DNA of 64,000 nt. It comes from Bombyx mori. Lineage: Eukaryota > Arthropoda > Insecta > Lepidoptera > Bombycidae. The stretch is from positions 6,262,753-6,326,752 of the forward strand of contig NC_085135.1 of the NCBI RefSeq assembly GCF_030269925.1. The letters run 5' to 3'. Of the stretch, positions 11,651-21,989 are shown in pieces. The notes below the pieces were generated by a model. It saw nothing but the letters and a program-made list of their open reading frames with translations. It had not been told where the DNA came from and searched no databases. How positions within the stretch are numbered: the first letter of the stretch is position 1; each line of letters starts with the position of its first letter. The position numbers and the translations under genes were made by a program.

Positions 11651-12631
11651 ATGACTACAAAGGAAGAGACTAGGCAGAGAGGTCAAAAATCAGAGAGTGA
11701 AGAGAAAATCGATTTGAACATTCTATTAAAGTTTATTAAAAACTTCGATGGTAACAGAGAAAATTTAAGTGCATTTCTCACAAATTGTCAAAACGCCTAT
11801 AATCTAGCTAATCCACAACAAAAACCTATTTTATTTAAGTATATTTTAAGTCAGTTAGAGGGTAAAGCAGAATCAGTATGTGCCATACGCGAATTCGAAT
11901 CGTGGGAACAATTATCGGAATTTTTACGTGCACAGTTTGGCGATAAAAAACATTACGCTGCATTACTCTCTGACCTACAAAGTTGTAAACAAAATCATAA
12001 TGAACCGGTCAACCAATACGCCTTACGTGTAGAGTCATGTTTAGCAAGACTTTTAACAGAAATAAATATCTCCTTACCGTCACGTAATAAAGGCGAACTG
12101 GCAGGCCGTGTCGCTGCAATGCAAGACCTCGCTTTATATACATTTATCACTGGGTTAGACCCTAAATTGTCTATTGGTGTTCGTTGCCGCGATCCTGACA
12201 CATTGAACGAAGCAATAAACCTCGCTGTCTCAGAAGAGAAAATTCTACAAACAACTGTTAAAAAGTTTCCCTCGTTTTCATCTGGATTTTCATTCAGAAA
12301 CCCGCCAATTTTGAGTCGTAACCCTCAACAAACCCAGTTCCAATTTCGGCCTAAAATTAATACCGCACAATCTAATAACTTAACTCCGGGTACTAGTGGA
12401 AGACTTTTCTGTCGTTATTGCAAAAAAGATGGCCATATCCTAGAGAATTGTCGTAGAAGAGAATACAATAATAAACGATTCCAAAACCAACCACAGAATT
12501 ATCAAGAATGGCCTCAAACCAATCAAAATCGCATAAATTTTACCGACAACGTATATATCCATGGTAACTCAAGTGAACCTCAAATAGTTGAATCACGTGA
12601 TGAGGTTGACCAATCAAACGCTTTAAACTAA
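11651..12631 (+). CDS. gag: Gag of the env-bearing retroelement
   Basis: 326 codons starting at the first ATG after the leader. The central part is a retroviral capsid-like region (FDGNRENLSAFLTNCQNAY early on). The C-terminal third has one CCHC-type knuckle (CRYCKKDGHILENC, about residues 257-270), so it is a nucleic-acid-binding structural protein of the particle. The last codons are GCT TTA AAC TAA, which place a slippery heptamer directly before the stop. A related gag fragment is at 62587-63113. No disabling change is seen. Confidence 0.92.
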   Translation: MTTKEETRQRGQKSESEEKIDLNILLKFIKNFDGNRENLSAFLTNCQNAYNLANPQQKPILFKYILSQLEGKAESVCAIREFESWEQLSEFLRAQFGDKKHYAALLSDLQSCKQNHNEPVNQYALRVESCLARLLTEINISLPSRNKGELAGRVAAMQDLALYTFITGLDPKLSIGVRCRDPDTLNEAINLAVSEEKILQTTVKKFPSFSSGFSFRNPPILSRNPQQTQFQFRPKINTAQSNNLTPGTSGRLFCRYCKKDGHILENCRRREYNNKRFQNQPQNYQEWPQTNQNRINFTDNVYIHGNSSEPQIVESRDEVDQSNALN

Positions 12632-12661
12632 GCCCTGACCTGCGTAGGTGTCGTCCGGGTC
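12622..12661 (+). promoter_or_regulatory. Predicted -1 ribosomal frameshift site (TTTAAAC plus hairpin)
   Basis: Heptamer TTTAAAC at 12622-12628 in the X XXY YYZ phase of gag, then the gag stop (12629-12631). After 8 nt comes a stem GACCTG (12637-12642) that can pair with CGGGTC (12656-12661). The -1 frame is open from 12610 into pol. The same arrangement with different stem bases occurs at 63104-63143. Function is inferred. Confidence 0.8.
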
Positions 12662-15600
12662 AAAAGTCCTATAAAACCGACACCCAAATATTTTACAACT
12701 CTTTAAACAGTTATAAGAACAAGGTACTTCTAAATGAGCACGTTGTACGACAGGGTAACCAGCCCCGAACTGGAAATTGTGCCAATCCCATTTCAAAAAG
12801 CATTACACGCCAGGGTAACCAGTCCCAAACAGGAAATGCTCAAACTCACAGTCTCCCTCTTCTTAAAAGTATGACCAATGGACAGGGTAACCAGCCCCAA
12901 GCTCACGGTCTTCCTCTTAATAATAAAACCAAGCCGCAGGGTTATCAGCCCCACAAAGAAGGTCCTAGATGTAAACAAAAAAACGAACCCGTAAAAGAAA
13001 TAAGTATATATGAAATTGTCACCCGAAAACGATTCCTACCTTACGTTAAAATACATACATCAGTAAACCGAAAACCCCTTACCTTCTTGGTAGATTCTGG
13101 AGCGTCAATATGTGTTCTAAGTAAAAAACAAATTAATGACTTTACACAATTACAAAATAGTTCTATTAGAGTCAAGGGTATAGATACCCAGAAAGAAACC
13201 TTAAAGAGTATAGGATGCTTAAACGTACTTTTAACGTTTAACGAGAAATTGGAAATAGCACACACCTTCCACATATTTGACAACATAGATTTACCCTACG
13301 ACGGCATCATAGGTAACGACTTATTTATGCAACACAAGTGCCGCATTAATTACCAATTAAATTCCCTTGAAATAAACAATCATAACATAAAATTATCCTT
13401 CGACGAACCGTCGTATACACTCGAACCTCGGACAGAGACGGTGATAGAGTGTTCAGTGAAAAACCCCGAATTACAAGAAGGGATTATACTCGATCAACAT
13501 ATATCTAAGTCCCTTCTTGTATCAAACTGTGTTGCTCGAGTAAAAAACAACAACAGAATTAACATAACAATACTAAATATGTCAGATGAAAAAATTAATT
13601 TAAAGGCCAACTTAATGCTTACCCTATTACCGATCAACCTTACCGAAATTGAAAGGATACCAGACTACCCGCCTTCCAATAGCCTCCAAAGATCCCAACA
13701 GCTATCCAAACTCTTACGGACATCCCACTTAAACGCAGAAGAACTGTATCACCTGAATGAAGTTTGCCAGCAATATTCTGATATTTTCTACCTACCTGGT
13801 GACCATTTGAGCTATACAGATGTAACACAACATGAAATAAAAACAAATACCTCCCAACCAATAAATGTCAAGTCATACCGTTTTCCTGAAATACACAAAG
13901 AAGAAGTTAAGAATCAGATAGATAAAATGCTGGAACAACAAATTATCACACCATCGAAATCCCCATGGTCATCCCCTATTTGGGTGGTACCCAAGAAAGA
14001 AGATTCCACAGGGAAAAAACGATGGAGAATCGTAATCGACTACCGAAAGTTAAACGATATCACTATTGGAGAAAATTACCCTATTCCTCAAATTAACGAA
14101 ATTTTGGACCAATTAGGCCAAAGCAAATACTTTACAACTCTAGACCTTGCTTCCGGTTTTCATCAGATTCAGATGTCTCCAATTGATGCACCAAAAACTG
14201 CCTTTAGCGTACCGCAAGGGCATTTTCAATTTAATAGGATGCCCTTTGGGTTAAAGAATGCACCCGCCACTTTTCAAAGAACTATGAATACTGTATTGTC
14301 TGGACTACAAGGGATACACTGTTTTGTGTATCTTGATGATATTGTAATCTATTCATATGATCTTCCGTCTCACATTGAAAAGTTAAACCTAGTTTTTAAT
14401 AAACTTCGAAATTTCCGTTTAAAACTCCAGCCCGATAAGTGTGAATTTTTAAGGAAGGAAGTCGCATATTTGGGTCATGTTATCAGTGGCGAAGGAGTTA
14501 AACCTAACCCAGAGAAAATTAAAGCTGTAACGCAATTTCCTGTGCCAACGTGTGCAAAAGATATAAAATCATTCCTAGGCTTAGCGTCATATTACCGAAG
14601 GTTCATACCTGAGTTTTCAAAGCATGCAAAATCATTGACAAACCTCTTAAAGAAAGATGTCCCATTTATTTGGACTAACACACAACAACTGTCATTCGAA
14701 TTATTAAAAGAAAAATTAGTAACAGCACCAGTTCTCATATACCCTGACTTCACAAAACCATTTGTTCTAACGTGTGATGCGTCGAACTACGCTATCTCAG
14801 CTATTCTCTCGCAAGGCGCAGTTGGTAAGGATCAACCTATAGCCTTTGCCTCCAGAACACTCAATAAAGCCGAATGCAATTATAGTGTTACCGAAAAGGA
14901 GTGCCTAGCTATTGTTTACGGAACTAAAACATTCCGACCCTACCTTTTTGGACGACAGTTCACCATAATTACCGACCACAAACCTTTAAATTGGCTTTTC
15001 AACTGTAAAGATCCCGGATCACGATTGGTCCGTTGGCGCTTGAAGCTGGAAGAATATAATTACGAAATCCAGTACAGAAAAGGCAAAACTAACACCAATG
15101 CAGACGCGCTCTCTCGATACCCATTAAATCCATTGCAAAGACAAGTAGACGATAATCATTCAGAAAATGGGCTACCTGACGATCATCCAGAATCGGCTCT
15201 TAGAAGCAATACTTCTGATCCCGCAAGAACTGAAGAAGAAGTTCCCCCTCAGTGCTCATCACAACCTGATATTGGAAACTATGACCTACCTGACCTGCAA
15301 CTACCAGACGACTTTATTTTACCAGAAGACTTAGACCTCCCTGATGATTTTGATATTCCTAGTCCACCATCCTCCGAATCCTGTAATGATGACGATACTT
15401 ACTCCAAATGCTTGAAATCTATAAATAATAAAACAATGGCATTTGACACCAGTATCAGAGAACATAACGAAAACATTCTAAAAACAAATTCGAAGCACAT
15501 CGTAATACCTACCTCTATTGACCTAGATGAGTCAAATCGGTACATATCTGAAATAATTGGCAACATCCCTGATTCTAAAGAATTCTTAGCATTAGAAAGA

Positions 15601-16920
15601 ACTTTATATTCATTCATAACAATTGATAAGAACGATGTTAAATATTACTTCCTATTTATCAAAGTTTATCATTATGACAATACAACTTATGACGACGTTT
15701 TCAAAAGCCTTAAAAACCTAAAGTCACAATTCTTAATATCAAAAATAAACGAATTCAGTATTACTGATTTTAGTAATCCTTTCGACTGTCACGCCTTCTT
15801 TAAAATATATAATATCATATCATATCTGTTTCATAATACAAATATTAGTGTACACATTTACAAGAACACCATAATGTACCCCTCTATGAGCGATATTACC
15901 AAAATTCTAAGGGAAAATCATGACATCCCTATTTCTGGCCACTTGGGTTCCAATAGGATGTTAAAGAGAATTCAAGAAAGGTACTATTGGCGGAATATGC
16001 GAACTGATGTTGAGAATTATGTCCGTAGCTGCGTATACTGCCAAGCTAATAAAGCACTGCGTCAGACGAACCGCGCTCCAATGCAAATAACTTCCACGTC
16101 TACCCAGCCGTTTGAGCGTGTCGCTTTAGACATAGTAGGCCCACTTCCTGAAGCTGGTAATATTAAATTGAAGTTCATCCTAACACTACAGGATGACCTC
16201 ACAAAATACTCAGCTGCTTATCCAATATCTCAGGCCACAGCAGAAGAAACATCTGAATGTCTAATCCATTTCATCAGTCAGTTTGGTATTCCTAAAACTA
16301 TTTTAACCGACCAGGGTACCAATTTTACAGCTGAACTGTTTAAACAAACTTGCAGCTTCCTAAAGATTAAACAGCTGTGGTCAACCCCTTACCATCCACA
16401 AACTCAAGGAGCACTAGAAAGGAGTCACTCGACTCTAAAAGAGTACTTAAAGTCATTTGTCGATGAAAATCAGGGCAATTGGCCTCGCTATGTGTACACG
16501 GCTATGCTTACTTATAATACTACCGTTCATTCTACTACCAACTTCACACCATATGAACTAGTCTTCGGTCACAAAGCCATTATACCATCTTCCATTTACG
16601 ACTCTTCTTTGGAATCCACATATAACAGTTACGTTAGAGTCTTACAACAACGCTTACGCCTCTCTAGAGAAAAAGCTATAGAGAATATACTGAAGTCCAA
16701 AACTACATCTAAAACATATTATGATAAACACACAAAGATAATGAAGTATAAAGCAGGTGATATGGTATACGTCAAAAATCATTTACGGCTCCGCAAAGCT
16801 TTATCACCCATCTGGAAGGGACCCTATAAAGTCATTCGAATCAATGGCAATAACACACTTACCATACTGATGAACAGAAGACATGTAAAATACCATTATG
16901 ACGAGATTAAACATGCTTAA
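12622..16920 (+). CDS. pol: Pol polyprotein (protease, RT, RNase H, integrase), reached by frameshift
   Basis: Lies in the -1 frame relative to gag and is open from 12610 to the TAA at 16918; the first ATG is only at 12871, so I place its entry at the slippery site. It begins with irregular QGNQP-type repeats. Then: protease FLVDSGASICVL; Ty3-type reverse transcriptase with YLDDIVIY; RNase H (LTCDASNYAIS); integrase with an HHCC zinc site (HLGSNRMLKRI to CVYCQ), a DDE core (DIVGP, TDQGTNF, GALERSH) and a C-terminal GPY region (WKGPYKVIRI). About 1430 residues, full length for the family, no frame damage. Confidence 0.93.
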   Translation, partial: FKLSPDLRRCRPGQKSYKTDTQIFYNSLNSYKNKVLLNEHVVRQGNQPRTGNCANPISKSITRQGNQSQTGNAQTHSLPLLKSMTNGQGNQPQAHGLPLNNKTKPQGYQPHKEGPRCKQKNEPVKEISIYEIVTRKRFLPYVKIHTSVNRKPLTFLVDSGASICVLSKKQINDFTQLQNSSIRVKGIDTQKETLKSIGCLNVLLTFNEKLEIAHTFHIFDNIDLPYDGIIGNDLFMQHKCRINYQLNSLEINNHNIKLSFDEPSYTLEPRTETVIECSVKNPELQEGIILDQHISKSLLVSNCVARVKNNNRINITILNMSDEKINLKANLMLTLLPINLTEIERIPDYPPSNSLQRSQQLSKLLRTSHLNAEELYHLNEVCQQYSDIFYLPGDHLSYTDVTQHEIKTNTSQPINVKSYRFPEIHKEEVKNQIDKMLEQQIITPSKSPWSSPIWVVPKKEDSTGKKRWRIVIDYRKLNDITIGENYPIPQINEILDQLGQSKYFTTLDLASGFHQIQMSPIDAPKTAFSVPQGHFQFNRMPFGLKNAPATFQRTMNTVLSGLQGIHCFVYLDDIVIYSYDLPSHIEKLNLVFNKLRNFRLKLQPDKCEFLRKEVAYLGHVISGEGVKPNPEKIKAVTQFPVPTCAKDIKSFLGLASYYRRFIPEFSKHAKSLTNLLKKDVPFIWTNTQQLSFELLKEKLVTAPVLIYPDFTKPFVLTCDASNYAISAILSQGAVGKDQPIAFASRTLNKAECNYSVTEKECLAIVYGTKTFRPYLFGRQFTIITDHKPLNWLFNCKDPGSRLVRWRLKLEEYNYEIQYRKGKTNTNADALSRYPLNPLQRQVDDNHSENGLPDDHPESALRSNTSDPARTEEEVPPQCSSQPDIGNYDLPDLQLPDDFILPEDLDLPDDFDIPSPPSSESCNDDDTYSKCLKSINNKTMAFDTSIREHNENILKTNSKHIVIPTSIDLDESNRYISEIIGNIPDSKEFLALERTLYSFITIDKNDVKYYFLFIKVYHYDNTTYDDVFKSLKNLKSQFLISKINEFSITDFSNPFDCHAFFKIYNIISYLFHNTNISVHIYKNTIMYPSMSDITKILRENHDIPISGHLGSNRMLKRIQERYYWRNMRTDVENYVRSCVYCQANKALRQTNRAPMQITSTSTQPFERVALDIVGPLPEAGNIKLKFILTLQDDLTKYSAAYPISQATAEETSECLIHFISQFGIPKTILTDQGTNFTAELFKQTCSFLKIKQLWSTPYHPQTQGALERSHSTLKEYLKSFVDENQGNWPRYVYTAMLTYNTTVHSTTNFTPYELVFGHKAIIPSSIYDSSLESTYNSYVRVLQQRLRLSREKAIENILKSKTTSKTYYDKHTKIMKYKAGDMVYVKNHLRLRKALSPIWKGPYKVIRINGNNTLTILMNRRHVKYHYDEIKHA

Positions 16921-16957
16921 AACGTAATTCTTAAGATATTATATACTATCGTTCCAG

Positions 16958-18749
16958 AATCATCGCGACCAGTTTCTCCGTTGCAACAACTGATGTCGTA
17001 GAACCTATTAAAGAAAGTGCAGGAATTCATTTTGACCCTTTGGGAATATTACGAGTCTCTAATAATTACCTTCACGTCCTAGTACCCATAGATATTGGGT
17101 ATATCAAACCCCATATACAAAACATAAGGACTGCTTTAGGTGGTGCTAGAACTCTTTGTCAGCAACATGACCTGAACGTTTCCAAATGTCACAATTTTCT
17201 GCAACCCTTAACCTCCCGTCTCGAGGGTATCTTAAGGGATTATGACTCAATATCACACCTGATACCCGAGCGAAATAAGAGATCAGCATGGTTTCCTGGC
17301 TTTGGTACATTGTTTAAGCATTTGATTGGCACCATGGATGAAAACGACTCGTTTCGGTATAATGCTGCAATCCAACATTTAGAAAGTAACGATAAAAAAT
17401 TGTCATCCCTAATTAAGGATAATATTTTAATGACAAACACAGCCTTGAGAAATTATAACGATACACTAAAATTGATTAGTATTAATGAAGCTCGAATGGG
17501 TAACGCAATCGAAAACCTTTCAACTGTATTAAATAATATAAGTAATTTACCAAAGGAATTGTATGTAGAGTCTAAAATGAATGAAATTTATAACGAATTG
17601 TCTTCTAGTTTACTAACATTATCATTTAAGTTAGACGACATTGTTAACGCGATTATGTTTACTAAAAGCCATTCTATACACCCCTCCATACTAACCCCAA
17701 AACAACTCTATGATGAATTAACACATAGCATTAAGGATTTAAATAAGGATAATGAATTGCCTATTAGTTTAAGTTTAGATAATATCCACTCGTTGAGCGA
17801 TGTGAGCCAACTTTCATGTTATTTTATTAATAATAAAATAGTTTTTGTTATTAAAATTCCCCTAGTATATAAGTCAGAATACTTAGTCTATAAGTCTGTA
17901 CCTGTTCCTATACCACACGATGTGGAACATCCAAATTCATACGCTATGATCATTCCTCGTTGTAATCATATAGCTGTAAGTAGAGATAAGTTGACATATG
18001 TATGTCTAACCGATTTAAGTACGTGTTCTGAAATTACAAATTCAATCTATATATGTAATAATGTGGACACATATTCTGTCCAAGATGCACCCATTTGCGA
18101 AACTGAACTATTATGTAAAATTGTTAATACGCTACCTCAACAGTGTGACACGAGAATAATTCATGGGCATATTGACACATGGCAAGAATTAGTGGGTAAT
18201 AAGTGGTTATTTGTTAAATCAGTACCTACCAAACTTACCCTTGAGTGTGATTCTCAAGTATCAGAATATAAATTGTTAGGGACCGGTATTTTTAACCTAA
18301 AACCAGATTGTAAAGCATATTGTAGAAATAAGGAATTCACCCCTAAGTTTAGTTATAGTATATTAACTACTCCTGTAATTTCCGACTTTAATCTTATAGA
18401 TAATTCTTGTTGTGACAAATATAAATTTAAACTAACCGAACCTAAATTAGAACCTTTAAAACTGTATGATTTGAATTTAGATAAACTTACAACTGTCTCC
18501 AATGCTCAGGTATTGTCAGATATAGATAAAATAATTACGGAACCAGATCCTCTTATAGAGTACAGATCACACTACCCCATTCTTTTATATTGTTTAGTTA
18601 TTATAAGTTTGATTTTCATGTTTTATAAGATTATTAGGAAATTTGGTAAATGTCCAATATCAAAAAATACTTTTCACCCAAATGAGATCTCGAATGAAGT
18701 CCAAGAACAGGAAGAAATACCAATTCCTAGACTTCGAATCTCATCCTGA
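16958..18749 (+). CDS. env: Env, F-type envelope-like glycoprotein
   Basis: The frame is open from 16935 but has no nearby ATG, so expression probably uses a spliced mRNA. A good acceptor (CGTTCCAG) ends at 16957, and a leader exon would supply the start and most of the signal peptide. It shows a furin-type site RNKR followed by a hydrophobic stretch (SAWFPGFGTLF), a helical region downstream, many cysteines, and one membrane span near the C-terminus (YPILLYCLVIISLIFMFY) with a short basic tail. This layout matches insect retroviral envelopes related to baculovirus F proteins. By family it would mediate membrane fusion; activity here is untested. Confidence 0.87.
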
Positions 18750-18781
18750 AACTCATTTAAAATTATAAGTTTCATCTTGTC

Positions 18782-18789
18782 GGGGGGGT
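18782..18789 (+). promoter_or_regulatory. Polypurine tract of the env-bearing element
   Basis: A run of G (GGGGGGG) followed by TT directly precedes the 3' LTR at 18790, the expected place for the plus-strand primer. Confidence 0.8.
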
Positions 18790-19035
18790 TGTTATATCCC
18801 TAACCTGTATAGACTAATGCTTACCAAACACCTTACTCATCATAAGCTCTCTCACAGTGATTTCATGAGAACATACCAGGCTCAGTTCGGGTCAGATATT
18901 CATTGAAGTGAGACGTTTACCAATTTTCCTCACTATTTCTAAATTCTTTTATTATAATTAATTATTCATTAAAAATATTGTGTAGTGTCGAATAAATCCT
19001 TTTTTAAAAAGAGTTCGGCCTTCTCACTACTAACA
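18790..19035 (+). repeat. 3' LTR of the env-bearing element
   Basis: 246 bp, by eye identical to 11019-11264, followed by the GAGC target duplication at 19036-19039. Confidence 0.95.
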
Positions 19036-20417
19036 GAGCGCATGCGGTCGATGTTAATCGCGGCGATGTAGTCGCGTATGATCGAGAAGTCGTTTGCGTG
19101 CGCGGGGCCGGGGCGAGGCGCGGGACCGGGCGCGGGCGCGGGGGCGGGGCGCGGCGCGAGCAGGGGCTGGGGTGCCGGTGGTTTTCCTGCCAACGTGAGC
19201 GGCAGCGGTTTTGCCCACGCGGAGACGGTGGGCACCGGTGCCGGCACGAAGGCAGGTTTCGGCGCGCGGGGCGCCGAAGTCTTTGGGCCGATGGTTTTCG
19301 GTGGCGCGTTGGCCAGACTCTTCCGCGGGGCCTTGGGGCATCCGCGGTAGTTGGCCGTGTGGCCCTGCTTTTGGCAGAACACACAGCTCGGCGGTTCGGT
19401 CGCTGTCTCCTTGACCCGCGAGCAGTCGGCTGTCGCGTGGTCGCCGAGGCACTTAACGCAACGCGGACGCGCGTGGCAATTGCGTGCGGAATGGCCGTAA
19501 AGTTGGCAGCGGTGGCACTACCCGGGAGTGCCTTTTTTGTATGGGGCCTCGACGGTGACCCCGGATAAGCCGCAAACGGTGCGGAGGCTTGAGGCAATTC
19601 GTTTGCGTTCGGCGGTTGGTTCTACCACGACGAGAACCATATTGTACGGGAACCTATCCCGACCGCTGTGCATACGGTGCACACTTATGATCGGGTATGC
19701 CTGCCCAATTAGGTCTTCCTTAATTAGCTCGACGTCGAGCTCCTTTGGTACTACGCGGAGCTCGCGGTCCTCCTGGAGTGCATAGGTGTGGTAACCTATG
19801 CTCTCCTTTCGGAGGTATGAGGTGAGGGCCCTATGGTCGCCCGGCGTTGCGACCTTAATCTGGATCCCGTGCGCGAGATTACGCGCTTGGGAGTAATTTA
19901 TTTTATTGGCCGCAAGGGCCTGGGATGCCCGGTTCCACGCGGATTTTTCCCGTAGGATTACGGGCGGGGGCGCGGCGATTTTACGGACGGGCGCGGGTTT
20001 AGGCGACGGAGTTGCGCGGCGGGGGGAGTCTGGTGAGACCACGACCTTGGGTCGCGACTCGGTCGCGGCCTTGGGCTGCTTCGGCGCCGTGGACGGTTCC
20101 ACGGCGCGGGCGCGTTTTTTGCCGCGCGCGACGACGGTAGTGAACCCATCCGAGGGTCCGGGTTCCGGGCCTGCGGCCGACTCAAACTCCATCTCCGACT
20201 CGGTGTCGGAGCCGGAGCCTGATGCCGCGCAAGACGCGATCGACGCGGGCGCGGGGGTGGGGGGGGACAGCGGCGAGTCGGGGATGTTCGCGGCGGCGGT
20301 GAACGGTGCGAGGGACTGTGATGCTAATTTGGCTTTGTGAGCCCTAAATTGAGTCATAATGTCCGGGCAAAACTCCCGGACGAAAAGGACGAACATGGCG
20401 GGGTCGTCGTCCGCCAT
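19036..20417 (-). pseudogene. LINE A ORF1 (gag-like, PRE_C2HC type), interrupted
   Basis: Starts at the ATG at 20417 (MADDDPAMFVLF). The order is an acidic/serine-rich region, a proline-rich linker, a PRE_C2HC-like domain (APPPVILREKSAWNRAS to SLRTVCGLSGVTVE), and zinc knuckles (CHRCQLYGHSARNC, CVKCLGDHATADC, CVFCQKQGHTANYRGC). The codon before the first knuckle is TAG where the relative at 47240 has CAG, one nonsense mutation. After the knuckles comes a proline/alanine-rich tail cut at 19036; the last codons resume at 11018 and run to about 10931. Antisense frames across this GC-rich region are shadows. Confidence 0.88.
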
Positions 20418-20655
20418 GGTGGTTGTGCCCAGGGGGGGCGTCCCCGGGACTTAAAGCAACTCGCCGAAAGGCGAGTCCCCTGAGTGGGAGTTTAAACCCC
20501 CTGCGCTGTACTTGCCAGCAGTGATTTGCAGGGGGGGGATGCCTATGCCGTGAAAACGGCAGTCAGCTGGGATTCGGGTGGAGAGTTTGGGAAGGTGGGG
20601 CCCCACTGGGCTGTGAGAATGCCACAACAAGCGGTGATCGCAGTGGGGTTTAGTC
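20418..20655 (-). promoter_or_regulatory. 5' UTR of LINE A
   Basis: No gene. On the minus strand it leads into ORF1 and carries small hairpins (for example CTCGCCGAAAGGCGAG around 20459-20474, also found as CTCGCCGCAAGGCGAG at 46184 in LINE D). The 5' end is set near the palindromic GTCTCTAAAGAGAC at 20652-20665 and is approximate. Internal promoters are usual in this clade; none is proven here. Confidence 0.55.
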
Positions 20656-20705
20656 TCTAAAGAGACTGTTTTGCACGCCGAATAACTAAATAAATTTAAT
20701 ATATG

Positions 20706-21080
20706 TATAAGCTCGAGGGTAGACATTATCTTGCTGAACACCAAGTAAAACGAAGTCACTTTTTGATTCCTGATTTAATCAACAATATGTTATCTTAACA
20801 ATTCACTTTAACACTTGTCCAACTTTAACCAGTACGTACAACAGTCACTGAATCACACAACGTAACACGGATATAGTAAGTGCACCAGGCAAACGCAGTC
20901 CAACGAATGTTCATTGCGAGGCACATACCGCCTTTTTATACTGGCCGGCACAGCTGGCTTATTTATGAGTCACTTCTGTTGCACCTGTTGTTTATGAGTC
21001 GAATGACACGGCCGGCGCACCTGGCTTGTGTGAGTCACTCCTATTGCACGTGCTAAACAGAAATATCATAAACGCCGTCA
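20706..21080 (-). repeat. 3' LTR of element B
   Basis: 375 bp, beginning TGACGGCG on the minus strand and ending GCTTATA. It is a close match to the interrupted copy at 23985-26334. Confidence 0.9.
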
Positions 21081-21378
21081 CGGCCATACTGACGTGCGCT
21101 CGTCCTCGTGCGCGCATTCTTATGGTATGTCTGTGAACAACAAACGTGTTCGTTCATCCTGACATTAACGGATGCAACTTAAAACGTGGTCTATGATATT
21201 AACAATCTAGTACGGTTAGGTCCGCATAATTCTTCAGAAAATCCTATACTGGCTATAAATACTGACTGCTTACATACCTGGGCCAGTTCATTTAAAACTC
21301 TTCAGGTATGTAAGTATGTCCCTTTTAACTTAAATCGGAATTGTTATCCCTTCAGTTTTTCGAACTGGACCGGATAAT
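21081..21378. other. Non-coding interior of element B
   Basis: About 300 bp between the 3' LTR and the T-rich repeats. No frame of interest and no motif I recognise; presumably the untranslated 3' end of element B. Confidence 0.4.
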
Positions 21379-21725
21379 GCTAGACCGGATCGCAATCCCT
21401 GTAGCTAATTGTTGTGGCTAGTCCGGATGAAAATCCCTATAGCCAAGCCATTGGACCGGACAGACCCTTCAATGACTTCACACTTTTTTTTTTTTCTTTT
21501 TTTTTTTTTTTTCTTTGCTAGTCCGGATCAACATCCCTTTAGCCAAGTCGTTGGACCGGATACACCCTTCAACGACCTAAATTTTTTTTTTTCTCTTTTT
21601 TTTTTTTTTGCTAGTCCGGATTAACATCCCTTTAGCCAAGTCATTGGACCGGATACACCCTTCAATGACTTACAATTCTTTTCTTTTTTTTTTTTCATTT
21701 TTTTTTTCTCTCTCTTTTTTTTTCA
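21379..21725 (-). repeat. T-rich tandem repeats before the 3' LTR of element B
   Basis: Units of about 93-101 bp start with GCTAGTCCGGAT at 21417, 21517 and 21610, with a partial one at 21379. Each contains a unique part (ATCCCTTTAGCCAAG, TTGGACCGGATA) and a long T/C tract. On the element's strand the tracts are poly-purine, so the region may be a multiplied polypurine-tract-like block. Another poly(T)/TC tract runs to 21723. Confidence 0.75.
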
Positions 21726-21989
21726 CTATGCGTGTACGGTAGCATTTGTTGAAACATTTCTTAAACTAGAACATTTATACGGACTTTCTTCAGAAATAGT
21801 GCGAGACCGACCATCGTTTTCTACATTTCCAACACCTGCACCCGAGGTGCCTGACCTAACAGACATTGTATCACTACCCACAGACATAGTATCGCTATTT
21901 GCGGATAAAAATGTCGCTTCTATTGTCAGTGATAGAGTCGTCATCATTAAGATCAGCTTACTTAACCCATCTGTGTACGCCGTCACGTC

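Larger units (their letters stand above)
11019..19035 (+). mobile_element. Env-bearing gypsy-type LTR retroelement (errantivirus-like), apparently intact
   Basis: A complete 8017-bp provirus-like element inserted in LINE A ORF1 with a 4-bp duplication GAGC (11015-11018 and 19036-19039). Two 246-bp LTRs look identical by eye. Gag, pol and env frames are all open, and a slippery site links gag to pol. Insect elements of this build (for example TED of a noctuid moth) are classed as errantiviruses. Identical LTRs and open frames indicate a very recent insertion, younger than LINE A. Confidence 0.93.
7812..20655 (-). mobile_element. Jockey-like LINE A, near full length, split by an LTR retroelement
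   Basis: Read on the minus strand: 5' UTR (about 20655-20418), ORF1 (20417 to 10931, interrupted by 11019-19035), ORF2 (10897 to about 8100), and a short 3' UTR ending at 7812 next to a degenerate A tail. The same 3' end is found at 24198 next to a clean poly(T). ORF1 with a zinc-knuckle domain preceded by a PRE_C2HC-like region points to the jockey clade. Each ORF has a nonsense mutation in addition to the LTR insertion. Confidence 0.9.

Noticed and set aside
19078..19597. Several long frames on both strands in GC-rich sequence
   Set aside because: They are shadows of the proline/alanine-rich tail of LINE A ORF1; only one minus-strand frame has zinc knuckles.
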